Assembly (NCBI RefSeq): GCF_003590095.1
Contig: NC_039478.1
Span: 10,354,001-10,418,000 of the forward strand
Direction: 5' to 3'
Origin: Trichoplusia ni
Lineage: Eukaryota; Arthropoda; Insecta; Lepidoptera; Noctuidae
DNA: 64,000 nucleotides
Shown: positions 46,381 through 58,072 of the stretch, piece by piece
Layout: each line of letters begins with the position of its first letter
Numbering within the stretch: position 1 is the stretch's first letter
Notes under the pieces: generated by a model
Told to the model about the DNA's origin: nothing
Databases searched by the model: none
Seen by the model: the letters and a program-made list of their open reading frames with translations, nothing else
Translations under genes and position numbers: made by a program

Positions 46381-46673
46381 TATACTAATATTATAAAGAG
46401 GAAAGATTTGATTGTTTGTTTGACACGAATAGACTTCGAAACTACTGGACCGATTTATTATATTCTTTCACCGTTCAGAAGCTACACTATCCCCGCTGAA
46501 CATAGGCCATAATTTATTTAAAATATATCAGGGTTTCTTAAGAAAATTGTGATATTGTATTTTGCGAACGCTGTTAAAACTATTGATAATAGAACAAAAT
46601 GATGAACTGCGGGTTTGTAGATCTTTCTAATATCTTCTAACCACGCGGACGAAGTCGCGGGCAACTGCTAGTA
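46381..46673 (-). mobile_element. 'GCCCGCGACTTCGTCC'-headed repeat, minus copy with a different body
   Basis: The right end, read on the minus strand, is ACTAGCAGTTGCCCGCGACTTCGTCC. The body ('TACTGGACCGATTTATTATATTC', 'GGAAAG' reading on plus) and the left end 'TATACTAATATTATAAAGAGG' differ from the 20.8-kb type. Two element types thus share the CTTCGTCC head. Confidence 0.7.
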
Positions 46674-47149
46674 TGTGATATAAGACTATAACTCGGTGTA
46701 ACATAAGGCATGGTAAAACAGTTTTCCCGTAACGTTACGAAGCTTTAAAAAACAAGAACTCAGTCAGTAAAATGTATGTACCTACTTTCTAAATGTTCTA
46801 AAAAGGTACTGAAAATATGTGACGGAATATACAAAGACATTTTAATAGTTACATATAAATCAGTTAAATTCTAGTCCAAATATAGAAAACCCTTTCAAAT
46901 TCATTTTAATAGCATTAATTTGACATTTATATTTCAACAGCCAATGAAAGGATTGATAGAGATATTATAACAACCGTGAATGAACGTTGGAATCACAAAC
47001 TAGATCGCTAGGGATCGAATTCAATATGACTGGTCGAAATATGAATAAATGACCGATGAATACTGAGTTACTGGTTTACAATTAATATAATATACGTAGA
47101 TGAACGAGTTTTGTCGTAATTCTAATAATATAAAATAATAATAAATAAT

Positions 47150-47363
47150 AAATGCGGACAACATCACATACATTGTTCTGAACCCAAAGTAAGCTGCTAA
47201 AGCACTTGTGTTATGGAATTCAGAAACAACGAAGGTACCCAACGCCCAGACCCGAGACAATGTAGAAATGTGAATTTTTACATTGAACCGACCGGGGATC
47301 GAACCCGGTACCTCAGAGCTAGCGACACCTTGAAACCGGTGCGTACGCCACTCGACCACGGAG
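47150..47363 (-). mobile_element. tRNA-derived SINE, third family
   Basis: On the minus strand it runs from CTCCGTGGTCGAGTGGCG through 'GGTACCGGGTTCGATCCCCGG' (B-box GGTTCGATCCC) to 'CAGAACAATGTATGTGATGTTGTCCGCATTTATT'. It keeps the segment 'TTTCTACATTGTCTCGGGTCTGGGCG', which the 39.7-kb copy has lost. A 112-codon ORF on this strand is SINE sequence. Confidence 0.9.
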
Positions 47364-47469
47364 AATGCGAAAGTGTGTGAGGGTGTTTGAATATATTTGT
47401 TACGTTCTTACGCCCAAACAGATGGACCGTTTTCAATAAATTTTATTGGTGTGAATGTAGTTGTCAGCT

Positions 47470-47572
47470 TCATCATCATCATCATCAGCCCATATTCGTC
47501 CACTGCTGGACATAGGCCTTCGAAATTGCACGCATCGAGATCTATCTTCGGCTGCTCGCATCACAGCTTGTT
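47470..47572 (-). repeat. Retroelement tail, minus orientation
   Basis: 'CATCATCATCATCATCAGCCCATATTCGTCCACTGCTGGACATAGGCC' is the inverse of the 46.3-kb tail. It is followed by 'TTGCACGCATCGAGATCTATCTTCGGCTGCTCGCATC', further element body. Confidence 0.8.
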
Positions 47573-47689
47573 AACATCAAGTAGTAGTGTATTTTTTTAA
47601 ACTTATGTGTAGTCTATGAATCTAGGATAGCACTGATAAACAGTGAATTAAAACAACGTAAGGAAACTTGGGTTTCAAATATTGGAATC

Positions 47690-47782
47690 AGAAATCGCCA
47701 TCCTGAAGTGAGCAAGCGTGGTGATTAATGGTCAAACTTTCCGTATTTGGGAAGATGCCTGTGCCCAGAAGTGTGGCATATA
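47690..47782 (+). repeat. Retroelement 3' region ('GTGAGCAAGCGTGGTGATTAATGGTCAAAC')
   Basis: Same order as 3880 and 50990: 'GAAATCGCCATCCTGAAGTGAGCAAGCGTGGTGATTAATGGTCAAAC', 'GGGAAGATGCCTGTGCCCAGAAGTGTGG'. Confidence 0.65.
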
Positions 47783-48302
47783 CATAAAGGCAGGTACAAT
47801 TATACTTTCACCCTTCCTTGTGTGTATGTTTTTTTGTCATTCCAGTTGGATTTTTGCAACTCAAGTTTGAGGCAGTTCCTGATAAGCTAGCTGGCTGAAA
47901 TTTTTAGGGTTGCTTCAAATCCTATGGCAATGCAATTAGCAATTATAAAAACGGCTGGACGGACTTTGATTAAATTTGAATGGAGTGACATTTAAAACGT
48001 GGGTATTTAGTAGTATTTTAGATTTTTAAATCTATTCAGTCTTATTAACGTATTAAATTACTTATCATTTTACATATACGTGACGTAGTACGCGAAACCA
48101 ATATACCATTATAATGATAGTACATTTAGCGTAACGCAATTACACCAGATATAATGGCGTGTAGCTTGAGGCATCTGCAGCGTGTGACGTCATGATTGCT
48201 GACTATTAAGTTGAAACGCTACATATGTGTACATACATGTATACTGATATAATTATATCGATGTGAAACCAAGTGATAGATTTGAGTAGTACTAAGTTTT
48301 GT

Positions 48303-48459
48303 CTGCAAGGATAGCCGAGTAGTGTAAGCTACTACGACAAGCCTACAGTGCGCAACGCGTCGCGGGTTCAAACCCCGCGAAGGGTAGGTACTCATTTGTG
48401 TGATCCAAGAATGCTTGTTCTTACTTGAATGTTTGTGAAATGCCCTAGGACGTAAGGAA
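48303..48459 (+). mobile_element. tRNA-derived SINE, first family, full length
   Basis: The head 'CTGCAAGGATAGCCGAGTAGTG' (A-box-like) is followed by 'GCGTCGCGGGTTCAAACCCCGCG' (B-box GGTTCAAACCC). Then come 'GTACTCATTTGTGTGATCCAAGAATGCTTGTTC' and 'ACTTGAATGTTTGTGAAATGCCC'. It is opposite in orientation to most other copies and has a short deletion in the GTGTCTTTGTGCATG block. Confidence 0.85.
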
Positions 48460-50849
48460 TTAAAACGGGTATTTTAATGTCAAATTGAAATAATAATTTA
48501 AAACCAGCCTATTCCTGACGCAAGCTTTTTCTATCCAGAGTAGGATATATTTTGATCAAGTAGAGTTCGGTGAAAAAATAAACATTTATTGCTTGATGCA
48601 ATTATTTTGCGTAACATTCACATCAAAAGTAATCTCATTGGAACTACGCTAATTAGTGCTGTTATTTAATTACCTAGTCAAGCATCGAGTATGGGTATGA
48701 AAGGTTGTTTGTAATGGAATATGTGACTTTAATAAGTCGGTTAAGGTGCTTTTTAGCACATAAAGTATTTTGAACCCACTGACATGTCTGTCTGCGGCAT
48801 CATTTGATTGAGCGATTTTAATTTAGCTGTACATTTTTTATGAGTGTTATCAAACATGTTTGAAGGTATTTATTGTCGGAAGTTTTCTAATACTTTGTTT
48901 CTACATGTATTAAAGTGAAATGTCAAATGATCGATCAAAGTTAAATCTTTCCTTTGGTGGTAAGAAGCCTAGTACTAGACGGACTGTAATATAATTTCTT
49001 TAATATTATTTTAACCTTAAAACCTATAAACCAGTCAATAAAAAGAATTTACTGTTTGAATGCAAAGGTAACTACCGAGAAATGGACAGCAAAGCTTTAA
49101 AATTCAACACCAATAAGAATTACGCATAAAATGAAAATAAAAATATCAAAATTCAGAAACATTATTTTGCTGAAACTCTTCTCGTGATTAAAGGAAAATA
49201 GTACTTTATGACTTTCGATGTAGTTAAAACGGACTGCCATGAAAGATCTATTATGGAGCGATAAAAATCCGATCGGAAAGCGAAATATGCAATTCGTTTT
49301 ATATGAAGCTGAAATAAAAATGGTTTTAATATGGAATCATCGAGTTTGAGTTTGCTTGAATGTGGGGAACTGATTGAAATAACTTCGTAATTTATAGATC
49401 TTAATTTATTGTGAGGTAATCGATACACCTGGAAATTTTCCGTAAGTTTAAAGAGTGGGCAAAAACCTCTGATATTGTACAATTTTTACATCAACCAGAA
49501 AAAAGAAGCTGCTTACATTTCTAAATGAAAATCGAATATTTAATATGAACATATGGACCGTGACCTAAAAGGCAATAGTTACAAATGTTAATCGAATAAA
49601 AAAACAAGTGTCATCGAATATGCCAATCAAAACAAATTGTTCCCAAACTAGAACAAGCACCATTGCATATCCATTAAAAACTATCCCATACGCTTTTGTA
49701 GCTTGTAACCCATGAATATTTAAAATCAATGAACTCAACGTGCATACGTCAAAAAGTACAAACAAAAAAATTTCATCCGATGAATGGACGGACTTCGAAA
49801 ACGAAAAATACGGTTTTTTTTTACTAAAATATTTTTATCTGCAAGTTTATCGAGTGCCATGTTCATAAATCAAATGAGAATGGTGATATAACATTGGAAA
49901 GTGGTTCAACCGTTGATTCACGTCGAGTGAGTCGAGAGAGAACAGTGTTGGGAAATGAATTATGATATTTTTACCGTGATTATACTTGTAGGACTCGACT
50001 TACGTTTTTTCACATGTAGTTACGGACCTCAGTTTGAGATTATCCTGATTTTGTTCTTCATTACATAATTGTATTGCGTAACCAGTAATATTGAGTGCCT
50101 TGCCGTTCTATGTATGGACGAAGTGCAGGTTTGACCCCAACGCAGACAAACTACCAATGTGACTTTTTTAAGTTACTTTTTCGAAGACACATCTCACAAA
50201 CAGTGCAAAAAATCATGAGAAAATCTGAATCCACTCCCAATCGGTAAGCTGGCGTAGTATCTATGCTCAAAATTTCCCTCAATGGGAAGAGGTCGTGTCC
50301 AACGTTAGGATGTGTGCGTACTGGTATTATTTTAGAACAGTAAACATCTACAGTTACCAGCTTCAGAAACAAACAAAATAATATAGAAAATGTAAAGCAT
50401 ATTGCGTTCAAAATACCCACAAACTTTTGTAATTAACCTGAAGCTTTTCAGCAAATTTCATATTTGATAATTAAGAACAGAATAAGAATTCCATAGAGAA
50501 TGAAAAGGAGGACCTGTCTCATTTGCTCCATAACCCCACACTCCTCCATCCCTGTCAGTTAATCACCAATATTCAACTGAACAATCAAGATAGCCTGAAG
50601 ATCCTCGAAGTGAAAGTACCCCATCTATTACGTCACGATAATGAACCATTCGGAATCCGAACATCAATCTTATCAGGGATTTCTTCATTCCATACGATTT
50701 CCGTTTTTAATCGACTTGATTTATCGATACTTTTTAAATCGGTTGTTGGGGGTGGAGTGATTGCAGTTCCAGGAGATAAATAGGAGAGGATATTAAGTGT
50801 TTTTACCTTTGCTCGTAATGTATGCATCGGCTTTAAGCGGCCTTCAATT
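48460..50849. other. AT-rich DNA, no gene recognised
   Basis: ORFs of up to 106 codons on the minus strand (49162-49482) show no domain or splice structure. No repeat family was recognised. Confidence 0.45.
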
Positions 50850-50950
50850 GAAATGGTTGCCCTTCTATACCGGAGGTTGTGGCTTTGATTGCCACAATAG
50901 AGAAATGTAAGTATGATAAGCACGATCATTAGTTCTGTGTTTGGGTGTAA
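50850..50950 (+). mobile_element. tRNA-derived SINE, second family, 5' truncated
   Basis: 'GAAATGGTTGCCCTTCTATACCGGAGGTTGTGGCTTTGATTGCCACAAT' carries the B-box region. It is followed by 'GAAATGTAAGTATGATAAGCACGATCATTAGTTCTGTGTTTGGGTGTAAG', the usual body. Confidence 0.7.
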
Positions 50951-50989
50951 GTCGTCGTAATTGACCAAAGTTGGAATCTGAAATCGCTA

Positions 50990-51165
50990 ACTTGCAGTGA
51001 GCTAGCGTGGTGATCAATGCTACTTAAAACCTTCTTTGTACGGGGAGAGGCCTGTGCCAGCACTGAGATGTATATTAGCTGATGTTATTTTTTTTAAATG
51101 GTTATTATCTTATGCAACTTTTCGGAGAAGGCCTATGTCCAGCAGTGGACCTCAAAAGGCCTAAT
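50990..51165 (+). repeat. Retroelement 3' region and second tail
   Basis: 'TTGCAGTGAGCTAGCGTGGTGATCAATGCT' (50990-51075) is followed at 51123 by 'GAGAAGGCCTATGTCCAGCAGTGGACCTC'. Two tails lie within 180 bp, so two insertions or a tandem end are present. Confidence 0.65.
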
Positions 51166-52263
51166 TGATTCATCAAGCTCAGATGTTTTTTCAGTCTTAA
51201 GACTTTAGCTACCTCATTTATTTTCTTTCCAATATTTTCAAAGAACACCCAGGACAGTTTTCAATTTCCCCTATTTTGTTTATCTCAACCGTTTGACCGA
51301 AAGTTTGGAGTGAATAGTGGACTCCTATAACTCGAAAGTTTCCTTCAAACCACGATATAAAAAATAAATTATTCCAAAGCTCAGCATTTCAAAGACTTGG
51401 CCGAGCTTTTTATAAAGTATGATTGCAGTTATATGAATATTCCAGGTTTGATTTGTATTGTGGGATTGCATAGGAAAGAAAAGCTGTTGTCCGCGTTTTT
51501 TTCTTGAAGATCATTGTTTTTAACCAAAGATTTGAGGCATATTCTGTAAGCATTCATGTCATTTGAAGCAGTGTTAACAATCAGACATTTTTGAAACTAA
51601 TAGATCTGATCATAACTGGGTCCTTCTATAAAAGAAAGAAAAGAATGGACTACGAAGGTTGCGTTGATCGTTATTATTAAACTTTATCGTTCTTCAGATC
51701 CTGAAAACCACGCAGATAAAGTCGTGGGCAACAGCCAGTTAGGATATAAGACAAGTATTAAACCAAACCACCCACAATTTCATACAAAACTAATATCTTC
51801 AGTCCCGAAACTTTAATGATATCCCCAACTTTTAGCGACAATGATGTACCTTTGAACTATAGACCCCAAACTAAGGCAATAAAGATAAGTAAATATAAAC
51901 AAGCACACACTCAAACAATGAATACTGAAAATGAATAAGAGAACTTACTGGGAACTTAGGCGATCGAAGGAGCAAACCTTCTTGATATGAAATACACAGA
52001 GCATTGTGTTCCAGATGTTCCCTACATTATCACGGTTATGAGTTAAATCTGGCAACCCGAGACACAGTGCCACCTAATTGGAAAACTTGAAAAGAGCGAC
52101 CCAACAATTGAATTTTCCCCTTCAGCGGGTTTGTTGTGTACTTGTGTAAATGTTTTGGGTAAGATATGAAATTTGAGGTTCATGAGATATTTATAGCTTG
52201 TTAGATCATGAGATACGCTTCTTCTATATTTAGAACATTTATGTTTAACTTTTCCAATTATTA
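51166..52263. other. AT-rich DNA with a repeat fragment at about 51700-51740
   Basis: 'AACCACGCAGATAAAGTCGTGGGCAACAGCCAGTT' is an inverted CTTCGTCC head fragment. No gene recognised. Confidence 0.45.
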
Positions 52264-52610
52264 TTAAATAATGCAATGGTTTACTCTAGCGTATTTATTG
52301 GGAGTGCCCGACTAGTCCAGGACCCAACTGGAGCCCTTAATTATGAGCTGACGCCGCGGGGTCCCTAATTTTTCAATTGTATTTATATGTTTTACATACG
52401 TTTGTTTGGGATTGTAAGACTAGTTTTCTACGTACCCGGTGTCCTTGCGGTGGAATCAGGAGTCAAACAGTTCGACTCGAGAACCCACCGCTGCGTTAGC
52501 CCATGTTTAACGACTTCCAGTTTAGACCCAAACTCCGACTAGTTTGGGTCTAAATTGGGAGTCTTTCAGTGTGCAATTCTAATAAATACGCGTGAGAAAA
52601 AGATTATTAA
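52264..52610. mobile_element. MITE with TTAA on its left, internal hairpin
   Basis: TTAA, then ATAATGCAATGGTTTACTC and CGTATTTATTGGG, begin it. GTCTTTCAG...AATAAATACGCGTGAG ends it in inverse. It contains a perfect 14-bp internal inverted repeat (TTTAGACCCAAACT, inverse about 52541-52554). Confidence 0.65.
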
Positions 52611-54204
52611 TTAAACTTTCAAATATATTTAATCCTCGATGTTATTACTATTAAAAACATAACACCAGATTACATTAACATACCTCAAAAAGTATTTAAT
52701 TTAAATCTCATTTACATTTGTTAACTCTGTGGTCAAATTAACCCCATGACACCGCAAAATGCCATACAACCTGTTGTCACCCGCAGGTTTGTTCGATGTC
52801 AACTCTAATATTAATTAATTGTTTTCGTTTATTAGTTCCATTGTTTCTACATTAATGTTATTATAATCTTTAAAAAATATTTTTGTTATAGCATTATTAT
52901 AATGCTTTTATTTATTGCATTGGGATAATCTTTTATAGCTTCCGTACAGACAGGTTAAACGAGTCTATATTACCAAGGCTTCGCTGTCTTGACGTTTGTC
53001 ACCAAGCTGTATCTTATGAACCGTGATAGGTATTCAGTTAAATTTACAAGCATGATGTATCCATTTATGTTGCTGCTGTATCAACATATTAAAAAATCAA
53101 GAATAAGCAACGATTTTGAGGGTGTGGTCCCTCAGCGTCCAATTCGCAAATTACATGTTTTGTAGCGGTACTCTTGAATGATTGTGAAACTCCCGAAAAC
53201 AAGAGGATTAAATTCCTTCCGCTCGTGAAAATTGAGTTTAAAAAATAAAAAGAAATAATCTGACAAAAATAACCCACACGGAACAGTAATTTAAGACAAT
53301 TTCCTTAGTAAAGAGAGGAATCAGTGAAATATAATTCTCGGGAAACCAAAACCCAAAGACATAAACCACTTAAAACCAGTTAAAAAACGAAAAAGAGAAA
53401 TAAATACACGATAAAGTCTTTCATAAAACTCGGGCCCAGATATTAAGAACTAGATATTAAAGATGGCGAAAAAGCTGAGTCATAATGAGCCTGTATTCGT
53501 CCAATCAATAAACGGTTTTCTTCCTGAAAAAAAAAATTCTTGGGAGCATCCTTATTTCAATAAAATGTTTAGTTAGGGACGGTAACGTTTCCTCCGGCAC
53601 CTTTTCGGTTTAAGGGTAGAAGGGCTTTTTGTTCGTATTATTTTTCATTTTGTATTTTTGAGATCGATGTTGATTTTGAAACTTATTTACGCCTAGTTTT
53701 GTCTTATAATCCCAAACGGAAAGCATTTTTCAAAATTGTATGAAAAGACCAACAAAAACATCACGCTAGCTCACCGACTAGCAATTTTAACTTTAAAATT
53801 ATTGAATCCACTTAACACTATAAAAACAGTCAGTCGACATGAGCGTCTCCAAAATAGACAAACATGATTTTCCAAACTCACTTTTTAGCTCTCAATTTGA
53901 ATAGATTATGTTTTCAAGCTATATAAACATGTGACCCAGAAACATTCAGGATTACTTAATTCCATGAAAAAAGGATTAATTTGGAAAATTATCTTAATAT
54001 AAGTAAGAACTCCAAATAACCTTAGAAAGGAATACGTTAATTATTTATCAGCCGACCAAGAATTCTTTAGTCTACATCCGAAAAGATTAATTCTCTACAA
54101 CAATTTTCCTAAAAAATGGACGCGTGAAATAGCCAGCTTATATTCCTCTAACAAATGTAATCTGCGTTTAATCTGCAAGTCCAAGTCGCAATTTAGTTGT
54201 CAAA
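52611..54204. other. AT-rich DNA, no gene recognised
   Basis: No ORF or repeat family was recognised. Confidence 0.45.
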
Positions 54205-54224
54205 GGGCGGGCCGCGGCGGCCGC
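54205..54224. other. GC-only 20-bp block
   Basis: Twenty consecutive G/C bases, including CCGCGG and a GCGGCCGC octamer, sit in strongly AT-rich DNA. The surroundings (about 54120-54290) are less AT-rich than average and not a recognised repeat. It could be a regulatory element. Confidence 0.5.
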
Positions 54225-56546
54225 TAGCAAATTGCTACCCCGATAGCTAAACACAGACCGAATGTCGAATAGAGGTCGCATATGATGAATGAAGATATAA
54301 TTTTGCTTGTATGTTTTGGGGATGAAACAGTTGGACTACTTGTTGTAACTGGAAACCGTTTTCTGAATCACGTATTTTCATTGTCACCCCAAGGTGCCCC
54401 AAGGCTATACCATTTTTCTCCAGTGACCTAATTATATTTTACACCATTTTTTCATGATGCATTCCTAGAAACTGGTAAATCTTCCAAATATCTTAGTACT
54501 TCTTATCTACCTCAGTCTTCTCTGTCTTCTGTCTCTTATGTCTTCTTCATTAATTTCCGAATTTAAAGATAACGCCTCTATACTGTTCATAAGTCTGTGC
54601 GTTGTGAAAATAGCCAGGGGCTCTCTGGCACACGCGTCTAATACTCGTGTACACGGACGTGTTAAATGAATTAACAAACCCATTAATTTCTGTAAATATT
54701 AACACGCTCTTAGATTCAAATCGTCAAAATTTGTTAATGCTGATATTATGATTTAGATCTGCTATCCCCCTTTTTCTTTTTGTTTTAATTTTAATACGCG
54801 GTATTTCCTTAGAACATAGCTACATAATATGTTTTTTATTTTACCTGTGAATTAATCATAGCGGATTTTTTTAGGGTTCCGTCTAAAAATAGGACCTATT
54901 TACGAAAGGTCCTCCGTCTGTCTATACTACTGTATATACTACAAAACTTAAAAAAAAATCATACGATTAAGATATTTTAACAAAATATTACTTAATTGAC
55001 GAATTAAATCCATTATACCTAATCTTGGCAAAATACGGAAACGCAAACCACACCAACAAACTCAAATTAACCAAACCCACTCAATGTATCATGAAAGTAT
55101 ATCAGGCAAAGTAAACGCACTTCGTCTACAAAGTACAAATTCAAGTAAAATCCCTTTATTAAATCTCGCAGATTGAGATCAAAAGGATGCTGAATTAAAC
55201 CGCAAAATTGTGCAAACCTCCCCAGCAAACAATGTTGACGTGTAGCTAACAAATTTTGACGAGGTTACATTATATAGATATGTATGTGTGTCTGTGTAGG
55301 CGAGTTTGGGAACACGCGATCAATTTTATTTAGATGTGCGATGACTTCCGCAGTGAAAACAATCTTGTGTTGCAGGAATTCATAAGCATTCAAGTGATGC
55401 ACAAAGGCAGACTCAAACAAGCATTCAAGGATCCACTCGATCATCCATTCGGTCAATGTCCATCATGCGTATATTTTTACAAGAGGAGAAGAAATCATAA
55501 CAATATTCGTTGCCTAAGAGCAAAAGGGGCATCGCTCTACGGACAGTGGAACGCTGTCCTTCTTTCACAACTGCAAAAATATTAAGAGTACTTTGGGTTT
55601 TGGTAAGCCCCTAAAATAGGCACAATTGTCTCCTAAAATAATTGAGTGACTTCTCTGAAACGAACTTTTAAAGAAAAGATCCATTAAATCACTTCAAATT
55701 TACCTATTCAGCTGGTATACCAATTAACCCAGTTGCGAGAAAAACAGGAAACAAAATCGTCACCAAAAATTGCTTAGGAGGCAAAATCGGGGCATTGTGC
55801 TAGAGTGTTATAACACAAGCCTAAACAGTAAGGGGGTTGAAGCCAGGGGGGACGAAAAAAGGTTTCCCTTGTTATTCAAATGAGTGACAAACTCTTGGTA
55901 AAAGTGGGCAAAGATCTCAGCTTTTTCACTCGCAACTTAGTAACTTTTTTCAACGGAATATTCAATATTTTGAACCACTCGAATGATTATTGAAGGTAGC
56001 TTTCTGGAGTTCGTTTGGCACTGAATGTGAAAAACAGGCATTTATTTCATATTTTTATATATGTTTCTGCTTTTATTTAATTATTTTTAAAATTGTTCAA
56101 TACCAGGTGATAAATCTCAATATCATTATAATATATTATGTATCTGCAGAATAGGCAACGTGACCTGTCTACGAATTCATTGAAATCCCTTATATCTCAT
56201 TAAAATTGTTGTTCGTTTTCAAGGTAGCATTAAATCAATACATTTTATGGAAGAACTCCTAAAACCTAAACGTCTCATAAAACAAATTAATCCTCTTTTG
56301 ATCTTTTAATTGCATCTTTGAACTTTTCCCCATGAGCTATGACTCACAGCCAAAGACTCCAATTTAACAATGATAAATCGTACACAAACCTAACCGATCC
56401 ATCCAAGTAACTCGATCAAACACAGCACCCTTTTAAATCGGTTAAATAAATGCCAGCATCGTCCTTGGGAAGTCGTGAACGCCAACTGATAAGGGCATTG
56501 TAATCGATACTGTTTGGGACCAGACAAAAGGGACGAAGGAACTCAC
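54225..56546. other. AT-rich DNA with repeat fragments
   Basis: 'TTTTTTTAGGGTTCCGTCTAAAAATAGGACC...CCTCCGTCTGTC' (54866-54935) is a fragment of the GTTCCGT end of the GACTCGCGAC family. The 83-codon ORF at 55334-55585 has no recognised domain. A less AT-rich, non-repetitive patch lies at about 56430-56546. Confidence 0.45.
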
Positions 56547-56568
56547 CCTTCGATCGTCCACTGTTGAT
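56547..56568 (-). other. Possible 22-nt exon
   Basis: On the minus strand TGTTTGTTTCAG (AG at 56570-56569) is followed by 22 nt and then GTGAGT (56546-56541). Both splice sites are good and the exon would be ATCAACAGTGGACGATCGAAGG. It is on the K2P strand and upstream of it, so it could be a 5' UTR exon, but chance pairs of splice motifs are common in long AT-rich DNA. Confidence 0.2.
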
Positions 56569-56869
56569 CTGAAACAAACATGGATCAAATATTAGAATCG
56601 GGATAGCTGAAAATTTTCGGAGAATTTCTGAGGATACGTAGATGGGATGACGCGGAAATAGTTTGACGGGTGAGGTATGAATATTTTGCGTGTAAATGTA
56701 TCATGTTTACGGTATTACAATAACTATTGTTTATACTGGTATCTGAGTTATGTGCAAAGCATTATATTTACATGGCTTGCTTTACACTCTTGCTTATTTT
56801 TAAGTTATATGTACATCATTATTCCTTATACATTTGCAGTTACATTGATTTTTGAACTAGTCCTCATTT

Positions 56870-56950
56870 TCAAGGTTCCGTTCCTTAAGCTCAAAAACAG
56901 CCCTATTATTAAGGGTCCGCTGTCTTTCTTTTTATCCGTCTGTTATTAGT
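56870..56950 (+). repeat. 'GGTTCCGT...GGTCCGCTGTC' repeat fragment
   Basis: 'CAAGGTTCCGTTCCTTAAGCTCAAAAACAG', 'TTATTAAGGGTCCGCTGTC' and 'ATCCGTCTGTTATTAGTCAGTATC' resemble the GTTCCGT region of the GACTCGCGAC family. Confidence 0.5.
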
Positions 56951-57607
56951 CAGTATCTCGTTAAATGTAATAGCTGCCAGATAGGATTTTCAAAAATGAT
57001 GTATTTTTGTTGCTGCTTTAACAACAAATAATCAAAATGAAAATCGATGTTTTGTAATGACTTTACCGGTTATTGTTGCAATCCTTCAGACTAGATCTAA
57101 ATTAGTTTTATCTTACTTATTACTTGTTAAAACGTCCTATGACTCGGCGTTTCTACGGTCTCAAGGATTCCATCAATGTTTAATATTGTGGAAAGGGGTG
57201 CCTATCTAAGTTGCTGATCTTCAGACTAACAATTTATATTCCATCTTCTATTAGCAAAAGCCATTAGAAGATAGGTAAAAATAAATTCTGAAAATTACGA
57301 CCGAACTAAAACAGGCAAAGATTGTGTCTTAGGAAATTGATAAAAACGATGAGAATTAATTTCCTTTAGACTCGAGTCAGTTTAATCGACGGAACCTACT
57401 TATTTTTATGGCGTGTTTCCAAGAAAAGTACATATAATAACAAGTAATGTGAAGTTAAAGTTGCCTCGTGATGAAATTTTGAATTTGCTGATAATTATGT
57501 TCAGCAATGAAAAAAAAATCAAAAATTAATCGGCGATGTGGCAAAATCGAAATATCTTTCCTCGTGGTTATAAACTATATATTCGTAGTTAAAGACAACT
57601 ACACAAG
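56951..57607. other. AT-rich DNA, no gene recognised
   Basis: No ORF or repeat family was recognised. Confidence 0.45.
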
Positions 57608-57916
57608 TAGCTCAATCACAGGTTAAGGTACACTTGATACGGACGGTTGACTAATTCAGAACAAATTCCTTTTCTTTGTTTTTGTTTCGGATGGCATGTT
57701 AAATTCTGTTATATAGACACTTTTGACGGCCATTACCTTGAGTCAGAAGCTAGAGGTTCTGAAAACCAGTCGGGGTTACGAGGCTTACTAACAGGTATCG
57801 TGGTGCCCAGGTAAGATAGGCAGTCGTTCTTTATGAAGACTAGTACTTGACTGCATCTGGTTAGAATGGAAGCCGGAAGCCTGGAAGAAGCCTGGAAGAA
57901 GTTACGAAAAGGCCAG
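57608..57916 (+). mobile_element. 5S-rRNA-derived SINE, diverged
   Basis: 'CAATCACAGGTTAAGGTACACTTGATACGGACGGTTG', 'TTTGTTTCGGATGGCATGTTAAATTCTG', 'CAGGTATCGTGGTGCCCAGGTAAGATAGGCAGTCG' and 'TAGTACTTGACTGCATCTGGTTAGAATGG' preserve the family order. The GATGGGTGACC box is lost. A short tandem duplication of GGAAGCCTGGAA-type units is seen near 57875-57902. Confidence 0.75.
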
Positions 57917-58019
57917 AATACTTAAAATTACTTAGGGACTATTATTACTGTTCCTATGACTATAACGCTTACCGCGCAGGCTGGTTCCATGCGGCCCAGA
58001 ATAGAGAGTCGTGGAAGGA

Positions 58020-58072
58020 TTTGGGGGAGGCCTTTGCCCAGCAGTGGGACACAGTGGGCTAGAGAAAAAAAA
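58020..58072 (+). repeat. Retroelement tail ending in poly(A)
   Basis: 'GGGGGAGGCCTTTGCCCAGCAGTGGGACACAGTGGGCTAGAG' is followed by ten A. The tail family is clear. Confidence 0.75.

Noticed and set aside
47021..47359. 112-codon minus-strand ORF
   Set aside because: It is the sequence of a tRNA-derived SINE (B-box and body shared with 39669-39867).
48303..48375. tRNA gene
   Set aside because: A-box and B-box are present, but a 7-bp acceptor stem and cloverleaf cannot be formed, and the same head occurs on many SINE copies.
49162..49482. 106-codon minus-strand ORF
   Set aside because: Composition fits a chance open frame; no splice sites, domain or repeat support.
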